DNA from: a virus
Length of the DNA: 27,843 bases
IMG/VR virus record: IMGVR_UViG_3300009481_000075
Span: 1 to 27,843 of that record
Reading direction: 5' to 3' (one strand)
The position numbers and the translations under genes are program-made. A model generated the notes under the pieces. The model saw only the letters and a program-made list of their open reading frames with translations, searched no databases and was not told the DNA's origin. Below, in pieces: positions 6,176 to 14,225 of the stretch (positions are counted from its first letter, which is position 1; each line of letters opens with the position of its first letter).

Positions 6176-7993
6176 ATGGCAAATACAATATTGATGAAAA
6201 GTTTGACGTCCGCGGCAACAGTACCGCACGCAACCAACGGCCTAAAAATCGCCGAACTCGGTGTTAACACATACGATGGTAGAATATATCTTGGAACTAA
6301 GATAGGTACTTCAAGTACAGCCGGAGGAACAGCAACAGCTGCAACTTGGGTAGGAGCACCGATTTTAGATGAAGATGCTTTTGGGTCAAACTCAGCAACA
6401 TCTTTAGCTACCCAACAATCTATTAAAGCGTATATTGATTCTAATGCCGGAACCGGTGATATAACAGGTGTTGTACTAACAACTGATGATAGTAACACTG
6501 CTTCAGATACTTCTGGAAGCGCAGCTTTTACTATTGCAGGTGGTGCAGGTATAGATACTAGTGCTTCTGGTACTACAGTAACTATAGCAGGAGAGACAGC
6601 AAGCGCAACGAATGCAGGTATAGTTGAATTAGCAACAACCGCAGAAACAACTACAGGTACAGATGCTGCAAGAGCAGTTACACCTGATGGTTTAAAAGAT
6701 GGTTACCAAGGAAGTACAAATGTTACAACCTTAGGAACTATAGCAACAGGTACATGGAACGGTACAGCCTTAGCAACAGCTTACATAGCAAACGATGCTA
6801 TAACAGCTGATAAGATTGCTGACGATGTATTAGACAGCGAACACTACGCTGCTGGTTCTATTGATTTAGAACATTTGTCTTCTCAATCAGTTGATGAAGA
6901 TAATCTTTACATTTCTAACTCAGGAAGTAATGGACAGTTCTTACAGAAACAGTCAGGAAATAACGGTGGTCTTACTTGGGCTACAGCAGCTACTTCCAAC
7001 ACAACTTACACAGCAGGAGATGGACTTGATTTATCAGGAACAGAATTTGCTTTAGAAACTGGTACAGCTTCTAATATTGGTGGAGTTATAGTAGCAGGAA
7101 CAGCTAACGAAATTGAAGTTGGTTATTCTGGTGGAACAGCTACAGTAGGTTTACCCGACAATGTTACAATTGGAGGAAATCTTACAGTTAGTGGAACAAC
7201 CACAACAGTTAACTCAACAACAGTTAGTATAGCTGACCCACTCTTTGAGTTGGGAGCTTCTGGTTCAGATGATAACTTAGATAGAGGAATCATCATGAAA
7301 TACAATTCTAGTGGTGCAAAGAAAGCCTTTATGGGTTTCGACGATTCTACTGGTAAATTTACAATGATTGCAGACGCTACTGATTCTAGTAGTGTAATAT
7401 CTGGTACAGCAGGAACTTTGGTCATGACAACCTTTGAAGGAGCTTTAACAGGTAATGTAACAGGTAATGCTTCTGGAAGTTCAGGTTCATGTACAGGTAA
7501 CGCAGCAACCGCAACAGCTTTGGCAAGTGCAAGGACTATAAACGGCACATCTTTCGATGGTTCAGCAAATATTACTCTAGGTAATGATTCTGTAACAAAC
7601 GCTATGATGGCAGATGATGCTATTGATAGTGCACAGATTGCAGATGATGCGATTACTTCTGCTCTTATAGCAGACGACGCAGTTGTATCAGCTGCTATCG
7701 CTGACGATGCTATTATATCTGCTTTGATTGCTGATGATGCAGTTTTAACTGCTCACATTGCTGATGACCAAATTACAGCAGCTTTAATGGCAGACAATAG
7801 TATTAACTCTGATATGTATGTAGATGGGTCAGTAGATAATGTACATCTAGCAAACAGCGCAATAACTATCGCAGGCTCTTCCACCGCCCTCGGTGCAAGT
7901 ATATCCGCAGCAACTATTGCAGCAGCTATTGACAGCGAAACAATGACACTTACGAACACCACAATGGATGGTGGAACGTACAGTACAAGTTAG
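6176..7993 (+). CDS. Fibre protein 2, with decapeptide repeats
   Basis: This 605-residue protein is acidic and almost free of cysteine. The N-terminus (GLKIAELGVNTYDGRIYLGTK) matches the 'ELAxN..dgrLYxG' attachment module common at the start of marine phage fibres and shared with fibre 3. The shaft has marine-phage-type stretches such as NVTIGGNLTVSGTTTTVNS, DPLFELGASGSDDNLDRG and NVTGNASGSSGSCTGNAATA. Residues about 479-545 are consecutive ten-residue repeats of the IADDAIxSAx kind (separate entry). The C-terminus ends LTNTTMDGGTYSTS, like the preceding small protein. Start: ATG in AAAATATGGCA with AAGGTG upstream. No enzyme domain is seen. It is a receptor-contact or virion-surface fibre; whether it is on capsid or tail cannot be decided from sequence. 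Confidence 0.75.
   Translation: MANTILMKSLTSAATVPHATNGLKIAELGVNTYDGRIYLGTKIGTSSTAGGTATAATWVGAPILDEDAFGSNSATSLATQQSIKAYIDSNAGTGDITGVVLTTDDSNTASDTSGSAAFTIAGGAGIDTSASGTTVTIAGETASATNAGIVELATTAETTTGTDAARAVTPDGLKDGYQGSTNVTTLGTIATGTWNGTALATAYIANDAITADKIADDVLDSEHYAAGSIDLEHLSSQSVDEDNLYISNSGSNGQFLQKQSGNNGGLTWATAATSNTTYTAGDGLDLSGTEFALETGTASNIGGVIVAGTANEIEVGYSGGTATVGLPDNVTIGGNLTVSGTTTTVNSTTVSIADPLFELGASGSDDNLDRGIIMKYNSSGAKKAFMGFDDSTGKFTMIADATDSSSVISGTAGTLVMTTFEGALTGNVTGNASGSSGSCTGNAATATALASARTINGTSFDGSANITLGNDSVTNAMMADDAIDSAQIADDAITSALIADDAVVSAAIADDAIISALIADDAVLTAHIADDQITAALMADNSINSDMYVDGSVDNVHLANSAITIAGSSTALGASISAATIAAAIDSETMTLTNTTMDGGTYSTS
7610..7804 (+). repeat. In-gene 30-bp tandem repeat encoding decapeptides
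   Basis: Units begin at 7610, 7640, 7670, 7700, 7730, 7760 and 7790, each reading approximately ADDAIxSAxI. Unit DNA differs mostly at third codon positions, so the repeat is old and under protein-level selection. The regular hydrophobic spacing suggests a stacked fibre shaft. It is coding, not a CRISPR array. Confidence 0.85.
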
Positions 7994-8002
7994 ATAAACT
8001 AA

Positions 8003-8017
8003 CGAAAACTTTAAATA
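8003..8017 (+). promoter_or_regulatory. Archaeal-type BRE/TATA promoter for fibre 3 and the neck genes
   Basis: CGAAAACTTTAAATA aligns with the two exact promoter copies (CGAAAGCTTTATATA), with only two base differences over 15. The TATA box is TTTAAATA (8010-8017), predicting a start near 8040 and a leader of about 19 bases carrying AAGGAG (8048-8053), 5 bases before the ATG at 8059. Confidence 0.62.
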
Positions 8018-8047
8018 TGCCTGAGCTATTCGCTATGATGGCATATT
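8014..8047 (+). promoter_or_regulatory. Inverted repeat overlapping the TATA box (possible operator)
   Basis: AATATGCC (8014-8021) and GGCATATT (8040-8047) are perfect inverted copies. The left arm overlaps the TATA box and the right arm lies at the predicted transcription start. Because the left arm would not be transcribed, a protein-binding site fits better than an RNA hairpin. The other two promoters lack this arrangement. Confidence 0.4.
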
Positions 8048-8058
8048 AAGGAGATTAA

Positions 8059-11000
8059 ATGGCAAACGTATTCAAACAAAAATCAGGTACAGGAACTCCA
8101 ACGGGAGGTATGGTTAAGAGCGAGCTCGCTATTAAACATGTAGCAGCGAATGCTACGGCGGCTAATTCTAGTATGTTATATATTGGAGAAGACGCAGGTG
8201 ATGATGGTGTAACTATTCGAGCTTTAGGTACCGGTATGACTGGAGATTCTGGTCAAGGTGGTGCTTCTATAGGTAACTCTATGACCTTTACTGGAGGCAC
8301 TGACATTACAACTAGTGTAAGTGGTTCTACAGTTACTATAGACTTTTCAGGTAGTTCTGGTTCAGGTGACATAACAGCAGTTGTTGCAGGTACAGGTCTT
8401 AGTGGTGGTGCTACATCAGGTAGTGCAACACTTAACGTAGATGCTGCTCAAACTCAAATTACAACCATAGGAGGTTTAGCACAACATTTATTACCTGACG
8501 CAGATGGAACTCGTAACTTAGGTAGTGCTTCTAAACAATGGAACAATCTTTATTTAGATGGAGATATTATTGCCACGGATTCAGTCTTTTCACTTCAAGC
8601 ACAAAATATAGAAATTGGAGATGGTACAGATAATGATGTTAGACTTGCTTTCAATGCAAATAGTAATGTTGGATATCTTTATTGGATGGAAGACGAAGAT
8701 TACTTTAAATTCTCAGACCATGTAACAATGGATTCTACATCTAGATTAAATTTTGGTGATACAGGAACTTATATCCATCAATCAGCCGATGGAGTTTTAG
8801 ATTTAGTGTCTGATACAGAGATAGAGATAAATGCCACAACTATAGATATGAATGGTGCTTTAGATGTTAGTGGTACAGGTACTTTTGGAGATGAAGTTTC
8901 TATGCCAGCTGGATTAATTTTAACAGGAGCAAGTTTTACTTTAGACGGTAATACAATATCAGGTATAGATGATAGTGGTGAGTTTACTGATAATGATGTT
9001 CATATTATGACATCAGCAGCTGTTAATGACCGTATTCAAGCTACTTCTACAAATAATGATGGTACAGTTACTAGTGTTGGAATAAGTCCCGGCACTGGTT
9101 TAGATGCAGGTTCAGCAATTACAAGTAGTGGTACTATTTCAGTATCTCTAGATTTATCAGAGTTAGCAGATGGAACATCTGATATAGACTCTAATGACGA
9201 AGTTATATATTTAGATAATGGAACAGAAAAAAGAAAAGCATTTAGTGAATTAAAACTAAGTGAATTTAATAACGATTCAGGATTCACAACCAATACAGGT
9301 GATATAACTGGCGTCACAGCCGGTACAGGATTATCTGGAGGAGGTTCTTCAGGTGGTGTTACACTTAACGTAGAAGATACCCAAACAATCAACACTCTAA
9401 ATAGTACAGGTTTCACGTTAGATTCTTCTGGTGATATTACGCTAGATGCTGACGGTGGTGATGTAATATTACAAGATGGTGGTTCTATGTATGGTGTTTT
9501 CACCAACAATTCTGGCCAACTAACAATCAAATCAGGAGCCACATCATCACTTACTCTAAATGGTGCAGATGTCACAGTACAAGATGACTTATTTGTAAAA
9601 GATAATATTTATCATACTACTGACAGTTCTATTACAGGATGGGGTGTAGATACAGATGTTACATTGACACACGTTCACAATACAGGATTATTACTTAATT
9701 CAACTAACCAATTACAATTCGGAGACAGTGGAACTTATATCCACCAATCAGCTGATGGAGTATTAGACTTAGTATCTGACTCAGAGATAGAGATAAATGC
9801 TACTACTATAGATATGAACGGTGCTTTAAACCTTAGTGGAAATGCAACTTTAGCTGGTATTGTATTAGATGGTAACACAATTACAGGAGTTAATGATTCA
9901 GGTGAATTTGATGACGATGATTCTCATATCATGACTTCAGCAGGTGTTAATGATAGAATACAAGCATTTGGTTATACTAGTAATTCTGGTGATATAACAG
10001 GAGTGACCGCAGGAACAGGTCTTTCTGGTGGAGGTTCATCTGGTGGTGTTACACTTAACGTAGACGCTGCTCAAACACAGATAACTTCAGTGGGCGCTTT
10101 AGACGCTGGTAGTATAACTTCTGGTTTTGGAGCAATTGATAATGGTACTTCAGGAATACGAACAAATACTTTTACTGCTGAAACCTCTGTTATTCCTGAT
10201 TCGTCAGGTGGTGCCGATTTAGGTAGTACGTCAGCAGAATGGGGTGATGTTTTTATAGCCGATGATAAATATTTAACTCTTGGTAGTGACCAAAATATTA
10301 AAATAGGTTATGACGAATCTGGTGCTAATACACTGAAAATATTACAAAATGTAGAGGGCGCAAACCTTGATATAGAATTTGTGGGTGACCAAGGAGACGA
10401 CGATAGCGACTTCTGGAAGATGGAGTTTACAAACACTTATTTAAATTTCTATAATAGGTCGGCAGGTTCAGGCGGAAATACATATGGGGAAATATTTTAT
10501 ATAGACAAAGATGGAAATGGTGATTTTGGTGGAAACGCTGGTACTGGTAATTTATCTGTTAGAGGTGATTTAGAAATTTCTTCAGTATTGGCTCATAGTG
10601 GTGATACTAATAATAATATAGCATTTGGTACAGATACACAAGTTTATGATACAGGTGGTTCAAACAGAATGGATATTAGTAATTCTGGTGTTAGATTTGG
10701 AGGCACAGGAGCAAGAATTACTTCCGTAACTGATAGCGACTCGTTAGGAACTTCTGACACTGTACTATGTACACAAGGAAACGTAAAAGCATATGTAGAT
10801 GGTTTAACTTCACATTCAAATTTAAAATTAGATAATTTAGCAGCTCCCCAAGATAATACAGATTTAGATGCTACTACCAGTGCACATGGTTTACTTCCTA
10901 AATTAGGAGGAGGAACTACTAATTTCTTAAGAGCAGACGGTACTTGGGCTGCCCCTAGTGGCGGGGGTGGTGGAAGTGGAGATATAACTGGTGTTGACCT

Positions 11001-11526
11001 TACTGGAGGAACAGGTGTTACTATTAGTAGTGAATCTGGAACTACATCAGGAGATTATTCATCTACCATAGCTATTGGACAGGCAGTTGGAACATCAGAT
11101 GATGTTAGCTTTACAAGAGTACAAGTTACAGGTACAGGCACAGTAGATATAAATAACGGATATGTGCAAGTTAAAGGTAACGAGGGAACAGATGGTAGGC
11201 TTATGCTTTTTGCAGATGAAGGAGACGATAATGCAGATAAATGGGAAGTTCAAGCAACCACTACTGGAATTTACGAAGTAAATTCTAAAAACACAAGTTC
11301 TTATATTAACATGATGACGTTAACTAACTCAGCTCAAATGACTTTAGGACAGATAAATGACCAAAATGGTAGATATCAAATAGTTTCAGGCTCAAACGTT
11401 TTAAATGGAGTTACTGGTTCTTTTGATGTACCAAATTCTTTTATGTTAGACATGGCCAATAATATACACGTTACAGGCAGTCAAACAATTACAGTTACAG
11501 GAGGGATAATAACCAGTATAGGTTAG
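8059..11526 (+). CDS. Fibre protein 3 (largest, internally duplicated)
   Basis: This 1155-residue protein is acidic and Gly/Ser/Thr/Asp rich. Residues 1-45 hold the fibre attachment module (MVKSELAIKHVAANAT, then SSMLYIG). The shaft repeats blocks: GDITxVxAGTGLSGG with LNVDAAQTQIT near residues 102-134, 414-442 and 644-676, and FGDTGTYIHQSADGVLDLV near residues 231-270 and 554-593. LGSASKQWNNLYLDG (about 155) and LGSTSAEWGDVFIADD (about 717) are the 'LGS..k.W..ly..g' type seen in marine phage fibres. SNLKLDN and GGGGGSGDITGV near 915-975 mark a hinge before the tip. The C-terminus ends in VTGSQTITVTGGIITSIG with no recognisable enzyme or S74 chaperone. The gene has its own promoter and a strong AAGGAG. 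Its location on capsid or tail is uncertain. Confidence 0.75.
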   Translation: MANVFKQKSGTGTPTGGMVKSELAIKHVAANATAANSSMLYIGEDAGDDGVTIRALGTGMTGDSGQGGASIGNSMTFTGGTDITTSVSGSTVTIDFSGSSGSGDITAVVAGTGLSGGATSGSATLNVDAAQTQITTIGGLAQHLLPDADGTRNLGSASKQWNNLYLDGDIIATDSVFSLQAQNIEIGDGTDNDVRLAFNANSNVGYLYWMEDEDYFKFSDHVTMDSTSRLNFGDTGTYIHQSADGVLDLVSDTEIEINATTIDMNGALDVSGTGTFGDEVSMPAGLILTGASFTLDGNTISGIDDSGEFTDNDVHIMTSAAVNDRIQATSTNNDGTVTSVGISPGTGLDAGSAITSSGTISVSLDLSELADGTSDIDSNDEVIYLDNGTEKRKAFSELKLSEFNNDSGFTTNTGDITGVTAGTGLSGGGSSGGVTLNVEDTQTINTLNSTGFTLDSSGDITLDADGGDVILQDGGSMYGVFTNNSGQLTIKSGATSSLTLNGADVTVQDDLFVKDNIYHTTDSSITGWGVDTDVTLTHVHNTGLLLNSTNQLQFGDSGTYIHQSADGVLDLVSDSEIEINATTIDMNGALNLSGNATLAGIVLDGNTITGVNDSGEFDDDDSHIMTSAGVNDRIQAFGYTSNSGDITGVTAGTGLSGGGSSGGVTLNVDAAQTQITSVGALDAGSITSGFGAIDNGTSGIRTNTFTAETSVIPDSSGGADLGSTSAEWGDVFIADDKYLTLGSDQNIKIGYDESGANTLKILQNVEGANLDIEFVGDQGDDDSDFWKMEFTNTYLNFYNRSAGSGGNTYGEIFYIDKDGNGDFGGNAGTGNLSVRGDLEISSVLAHSGDTNNNIAFGTDTQVYDTGGSNRMDISNSGVRFGGTGARITSVTDSDSLGTSDTVLCTQGNVKAYVDGLTSHSNLKLDNLAAPQDNTDLDATTSAHGLLPKLGGGTTNFLRADGTWAAPSGGGGGSGDITGVDLTGGTGVTISSESGTTSGDYSSTIAIGQAVGTSDDVSFTRVQVTGTGTVDINNGYVQVKGNEGTDGRLMLFADEGDDNADKWEVQATTTGIYEVNSKNTSSYINMMTLTNSAQMTLGQINDQNGRYQIVSGSNVLNGVTGSFDVPNSFMLDMANNIHVTGSQTITVTGGIITSIG
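8364..10086 (+). repeat. Diverged internal duplications within fibre 3
   Basis: Block A (GDIT...LNVDAAQTQIT) lies at 8364-8460, 9298-9384 and 9988-10086. Block B (GTYIHQSADGVLDLV...TIDMNGAL) lies at about 8749-8868 and 9715-9834. The order A-B-A-B-A suggests tandem duplication of a unit of about 900 bp. The copies differ mainly at third codon positions while the protein is nearly unchanged. Confidence 0.75.
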
Positions 11527-11536
11527 ATAAATAGAT

Positions 11537-11671
11537 ATGCCTACAAATAAAGCGGATGGAAAAGAGATTTCAGTTGTAGAATTAAAATTTATAGAAATAG
11601 ACACAAGTAGTTCTGGGTTTGTAGATGTAGAAGCAATACAAGCTAACAGAGTTTATAAGGAAAGAGAATAA
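11537..11671 (+). CDS. Very small protein of unknown function after fibre 3
   Basis: This 44-residue reading frame starts at ATG 11537 in an ATATGCC context, 10 bases after the fibre 3 stop, and ends at TAA 11669-11671, 2 bases before the next gene. The protein begins MPTNKADGKEISVVELKFIE and ends RVYKERE: acidic, without a membrane segment, with a predicted strand (VVELKFIEI) and helix (VEAIQANRVYK). No family is recognised. Without it there would be a 147-base gap in an otherwise packed region, and its codon use is like its neighbours, so I regard it as a real gene. There is no good Shine-Dalgarno. It may be an accessory of the fibres, like the 61-residue protein after fibre 1, which has a similar size and also starts Met-Pro. 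Confidence 0.5.
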   Translation: MPTNKADGKEISVVELKFIEIDTSSSGFVDVEAIQANRVYKERE

Positions 11672-11673
11672 AT

Positions 11674-11889
11674 ATGGACGATTGGGAAAGAGAAGAACTA
11701 ATGATTCGAGTAGATGAGCGAGTTAAAACTATCTTTAATAGGATGGAAAAATTCGAAACTCTTTTTACCAATCATTTAGCACACCACGAAACGTGGGAAA
11801 ATGATATCAGAACGCAGATGCGCTGGTGGGTTGGTGTTGCATTAACAGCAGCTACTGGTAGCGGTGCGATGATGATGGGAGTAATATAA
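11674..11889 (+). CDS. Small coiled-coil protein with one C-terminal membrane segment (XhlA-like)
   Basis: This 71-residue protein has a charged helical N-terminal part (EREELMIRVDERVKTIFNRM, then FETLFTNHLAHHETWEND) followed by one hydrophobic segment (residues about 51-71, WWVGVALTAATGSGAMMMGVI) ending at the C-terminus. This plan matches small phage proteins of the haemolysin XhlA type and other tail-anchored proteins placed near holins. A lysis or membrane-associated role is possible, but holins of archaeal viruses are poorly known and no endolysin gene is visible here. It is followed with no gap by the adaptor gene: the stop TAA ends at 11889 and the ATG is at 11890. It may instead be a structural neck or injection protein. 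GGAAAGAGAA lies upstream of the ATATGGAC start. Confidence 0.6.
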   Translation: MDDWEREELMIRVDERVKTIFNRMEKFETLFTNHLAHHETWENDIRTQMRWWVGVALTAATGSGAMMMGVI

Positions 11890-12357
11890 ATGGCAATACC
11901 AACAATAATAAACGAAGACGAAGATTTGAGAACCAGAATAAGATTTCTTTCTGGTGTTAAATCAAATGAAGTTACTAACGATGATTTGGATATAGCTATA
12001 AGTATAGCAATTGAATGGTTTGCTGAACAAACTGGACTGACTTATAGCACTAGCACTTCTGATGCAGCATATGATAACGCAATCATGTATTACAGTTGTT
12101 ATTTAGCATGTATAGCACAAAATGGTTTAGGTATAGAACAAATACGTATAGGAGATGTTTTTGTACAATATAACGATGAGGAACCATATAATAAATTTTT
12201 AGAAATGGCTAATGATTCTATCATGGCCAAACAAGGTTTGAGTATTCAAACCACCTCATACAATGCTGATGCAACACAAGGTGATGTTGATTGGAAAAAG
12301 AATATTGATGGTAGCGACTCTACCTTAAATATTAGGCAGAAACCAAGGGGTATGTGA
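11890..12357 (+). CDS. Head-tail adaptor (connector) protein
   Basis: This 155-residue mostly helical protein resembles gp6/gp15-type adaptors that form a ring under the portal. The N-terminal pattern is typical: LRTRIRFLSGVKSNEVTNDDLDIAISIAIEWFAEQTG, where a short helix and a 'now or later' loop precede a helix carrying paired hydrophobic residues. Then come AYDNAIMYYSCYLACIAQNGLG (second helix), IRIGDVFVQYN (a short strand) and YNKFLEMANDSIMAK (third helix). The length is in the usual range of 100-170. The C-terminal 35 residues are polar and probably flexible. It starts right after the small membrane protein and is followed by 4 bases and the next gene, so it is translated with both. It should link the portal to the tail terminator-like protein encoded downstream. 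Confidence 0.65.
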   Translation: MAIPTIINEDEDLRTRIRFLSGVKSNEVTNDDLDIAISIAIEWFAEQTGLTYSTSTSDAAYDNAIMYYSCYLACIAQNGLGIEQIRIGDVFVQYNDEEPYNKFLEMANDSIMAKQGLSIQTTSYNADATQGDVDWKKNIDGSDSTLNIRQKPRGM

Positions 12358-12361
12358 ATAG

Positions 12362-13603
12362 ATGCCCATAACGGCCAGTACTCTAAAACCGGGTTCTTTA
12401 AATTTACCCAAATTGATAAGACATTTATCACACCGTACTGACCAAGTAAAAACATTAAGTTTTAAAAGACAGTCTAAACACCCTAAATCTAGTAAAGCAA
12501 CAGGACAATCTAATTCTACTAAAGGCTCTGGGAGTGCTTTAGCAGGACCAGCTGTAAATTTTGGTTATGAAGAAAATGACTCAACAACAAGTGTGTTGGC
12601 CCCATCAGGTGACCAGACTTATTATTTACAGAGTGAAGGACTTTTTATACCAGAAGCAATGAGAGGGTTACAACAACCAATTAAACGCGTAGGTGGAATA
12701 CAAAGAACAGGAAATAGAACTACAGCTACTTGTAAGTTTTATTTACCATCATGGGAAACAGTACGCTCAAGCAAAGGTTTATATTATGACGGACCTGTTA
12801 ATAATTTTGATGCTAGTGTAAGACCGTATTCTGGTATAGCACGACCTAATATGCATGATTTTAGGTCAGCAGTTTCCGAACTAGAAATTGACGACGTCTT
12901 AGTAGAAAGAGATGTTACATTTGATGTATGGAAAGGTTACGACGAATCTATAGACTCAGCTACTACTGGATGGGCTGATGGAGTGATGAGTACAGCAAGC
13001 CATACTACATGCACATGGGATTTTCCTAATAGAAATATGCCCTTATATAATTCCGAAAGAGTACAATTTAAAATACAAAGTGGTACTGGCGGCGGCGGCG
13101 CTGGCCAAATGGGGTTGAAAACTGTAGTTTTTAATGTAGATGAGTCAGATGGTGGACAAGCCACATTAACATGGACTTTTGCAGGTAATGGTATGTCAAT
13201 TGGACATCAAGCTTCTTCGTCACCTACTACTAACGCAGGAAATTACTATACTATTGTAGACTTACCATTTAGAGATATAAAGGATGGAGATATAATTAAA
13301 GTTTGCGACCACAATGGTCCAGATAGTCTAGTAACAGTTACAGCAAGTATATCAGGAGATTTTAATTCTGATAGAGTTCGAGGTGCAGACAACACAAGTT
13401 CCCAAGGACAAATTAATTCAATCACAATAACAACTGAAACTGGAACAACAGATGAGCCTAAAAGGGTTTGGGATTTTTATTTTTATAAAGGAAAAGAATG
13501 GTCTGTAGACTCTATTAAAGAGTATTCAGGAGAGTATATGGAAATAGGCTGTTCAAGGATAAGAGGAGCGCTCAAAGACTCTCTAAGGAGGACATATGGC
13601 TAA
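12362..13603 (+). CDS. Unrecognised virion protein of 413 residues in the neck region
   Basis: No family is recognised. The first 60 residues are basic and unstructured (HLSHRTDQVKTLSFKRQSKH and SSKATGQSNSTKGSGSALAG). The rest is rich in aromatic and beta-prone residues (TTATCKFYLPSWETVRSSKG, VWKGYDESIDSATTGWADG, VFNVDESDGGQATLTWTFAG), with a GTGGGGAG hinge near residue 242. The C-terminus has KEWSVDSIKEYSGEYMEIGC then RIRGALKDSLRRTYG. It lies between the adaptor and the tail-terminator-like gene, where tailed viruses place stopper and neck proteins, but it is much longer than a usual stopper. It may be a stopper with a beta-rich decoration domain or a neck fibre. Start ATG 12362 comes 4 bases after the previous stop, with GGGG at 12347-12350. 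It overlaps the next gene by 8 bases. Confidence 0.5.
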   Translation: MPITASTLKPGSLNLPKLIRHLSHRTDQVKTLSFKRQSKHPKSSKATGQSNSTKGSGSALAGPAVNFGYEENDSTTSVLAPSGDQTYYLQSEGLFIPEAMRGLQQPIKRVGGIQRTGNRTTATCKFYLPSWETVRSSKGLYYDGPVNNFDASVRPYSGIARPNMHDFRSAVSELEIDDVLVERDVTFDVWKGYDESIDSATTGWADGVMSTASHTTCTWDFPNRNMPLYNSERVQFKIQSGTGGGGAGQMGLKTVVFNVDESDGGQATLTWTFAGNGMSIGHQASSSPTTNAGNYYTIVDLPFRDIKDGDIIKVCDHNGPDSLVTVTASISGDFNSDRVRGADNTSSQGQINSITITTETGTTDEPKRVWDFYFYKGKEWSVDSIKEYSGEYMEIGCSRIRGALKDSLRRTYG

Positions 13604-14144
13604 AGACCATCTAAACGTCATAGAACGGGCTTTAATGATGGGTATAAGCGACCATATCAATGCAGCCACTGCTACAGGCGACGATATACACGTCTATGGG
13701 CAATTTCCAGCTACTGAAGAGTTAAAATTCCCTGCTGTAGTAGTACAGTTAGTATCATCAGGCTTTGAGGAGCAATATTTCGGGGAGAATGTAACATTTG
13801 GCTCTACTTCGAATAATACCTCAACTGGTAGTGGAGAAGTGTATGGAGCAACCTTTTTATTCCATATATTTGTAGATAGTGATACATCTATTTCTATAAC
13901 ATCTACACCAATCAAATCAGGTAGTGCTGCTACAACTGTATATAAACAAAGAAGATTAATTAACTGGTTAATGCTCAACATAGCAAATGCTGTTATGGCT
14001 GTTGACTGGAACGTATATGAAGAGGATGAACTAGAGATACTAGAACGTCATTTAAACCAATGGCGTGATATAGGATATATGCCGGGTAATAAATGGTATG
14101 GTGCTACAGCAGAATTCAGCTTAGCATTCCTAAATTTAAGATGA
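13596..14144 (+). CDS. Tail terminator-like protein
   Basis: This 182-residue protein has the length and alternating fold of tail completion/terminator proteins (lambda gpU, minor tail protein families), which cap the tail tube and bind the neck. It opens with a helix (LNVIERALMMGISDHINAA), then FPATEELKFPAVVVQLVSSG, where a strand follows a 'FPaVvv' signature typical of the group. Next are a variable loop with Asn/Thr/Gly (SNNTSTGSGEVYGATFLFHIF, about residues 68-90), a helix (QRRLINWLMLNIANAVMAVD) and a final strand (WYGATAEFSLAFLNLR). It has Met-Ala-Lys at the start and CTAAGGAGG upstream, and overlaps the previous gene by 8 bases. The order adaptor, unknown, terminator, unknown, tail tube agrees with a siphovirus neck-tail order. 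The loop is longer than usual. Confidence 0.55.
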   Translation: MAKDHLNVIERALMMGISDHINAATATGDDIHVYGQFPATEELKFPAVVVQLVSSGFEEQYFGENVTFGSTSNNTSTGSGEVYGATFLFHIFVDSDTSISITSTPIKSGSAATTVYKQRRLINWLMLNIANAVMAVDWNVYEEDELEILERHLNQWRDIGYMPGNKWYGATAEFSLAFLNLR

Positions 14145-14225
14145 TAGCTATACTAAGACAATTAAGCTACCATATAAAATGCTTAACAGAGCCCTATTAC
14201 TTAGTAGAGCCTATAGGAGCTATAT
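14145..14225 (+). promoter_or_regulatory. Intergenic stretch with nested inverted repeats and a TATA-like sequence
   Basis: TACTAAG (14151-14157) pairs with CTTAGTA (14200-14206). Inside it TTAAGC (14162-14167) pairs with GCTTAA (14181-14186). The inner loop contains TATAAAA (14173-14179), which would predict a start near 14200, but no CGAAA element precedes it. CCTATAGG (14210-14217) is a palindrome, and GGAG at 14216-14219 serves the ATG at 14226. This may be a weak promoter or RNA structure. Confidence 0.35.

Noticed and set aside
7610-7804. Regularly spaced 30-bp repeats as a CRISPR array
   Set aside because: The units are contiguous with no spacers and encode a continuous protein repeat.
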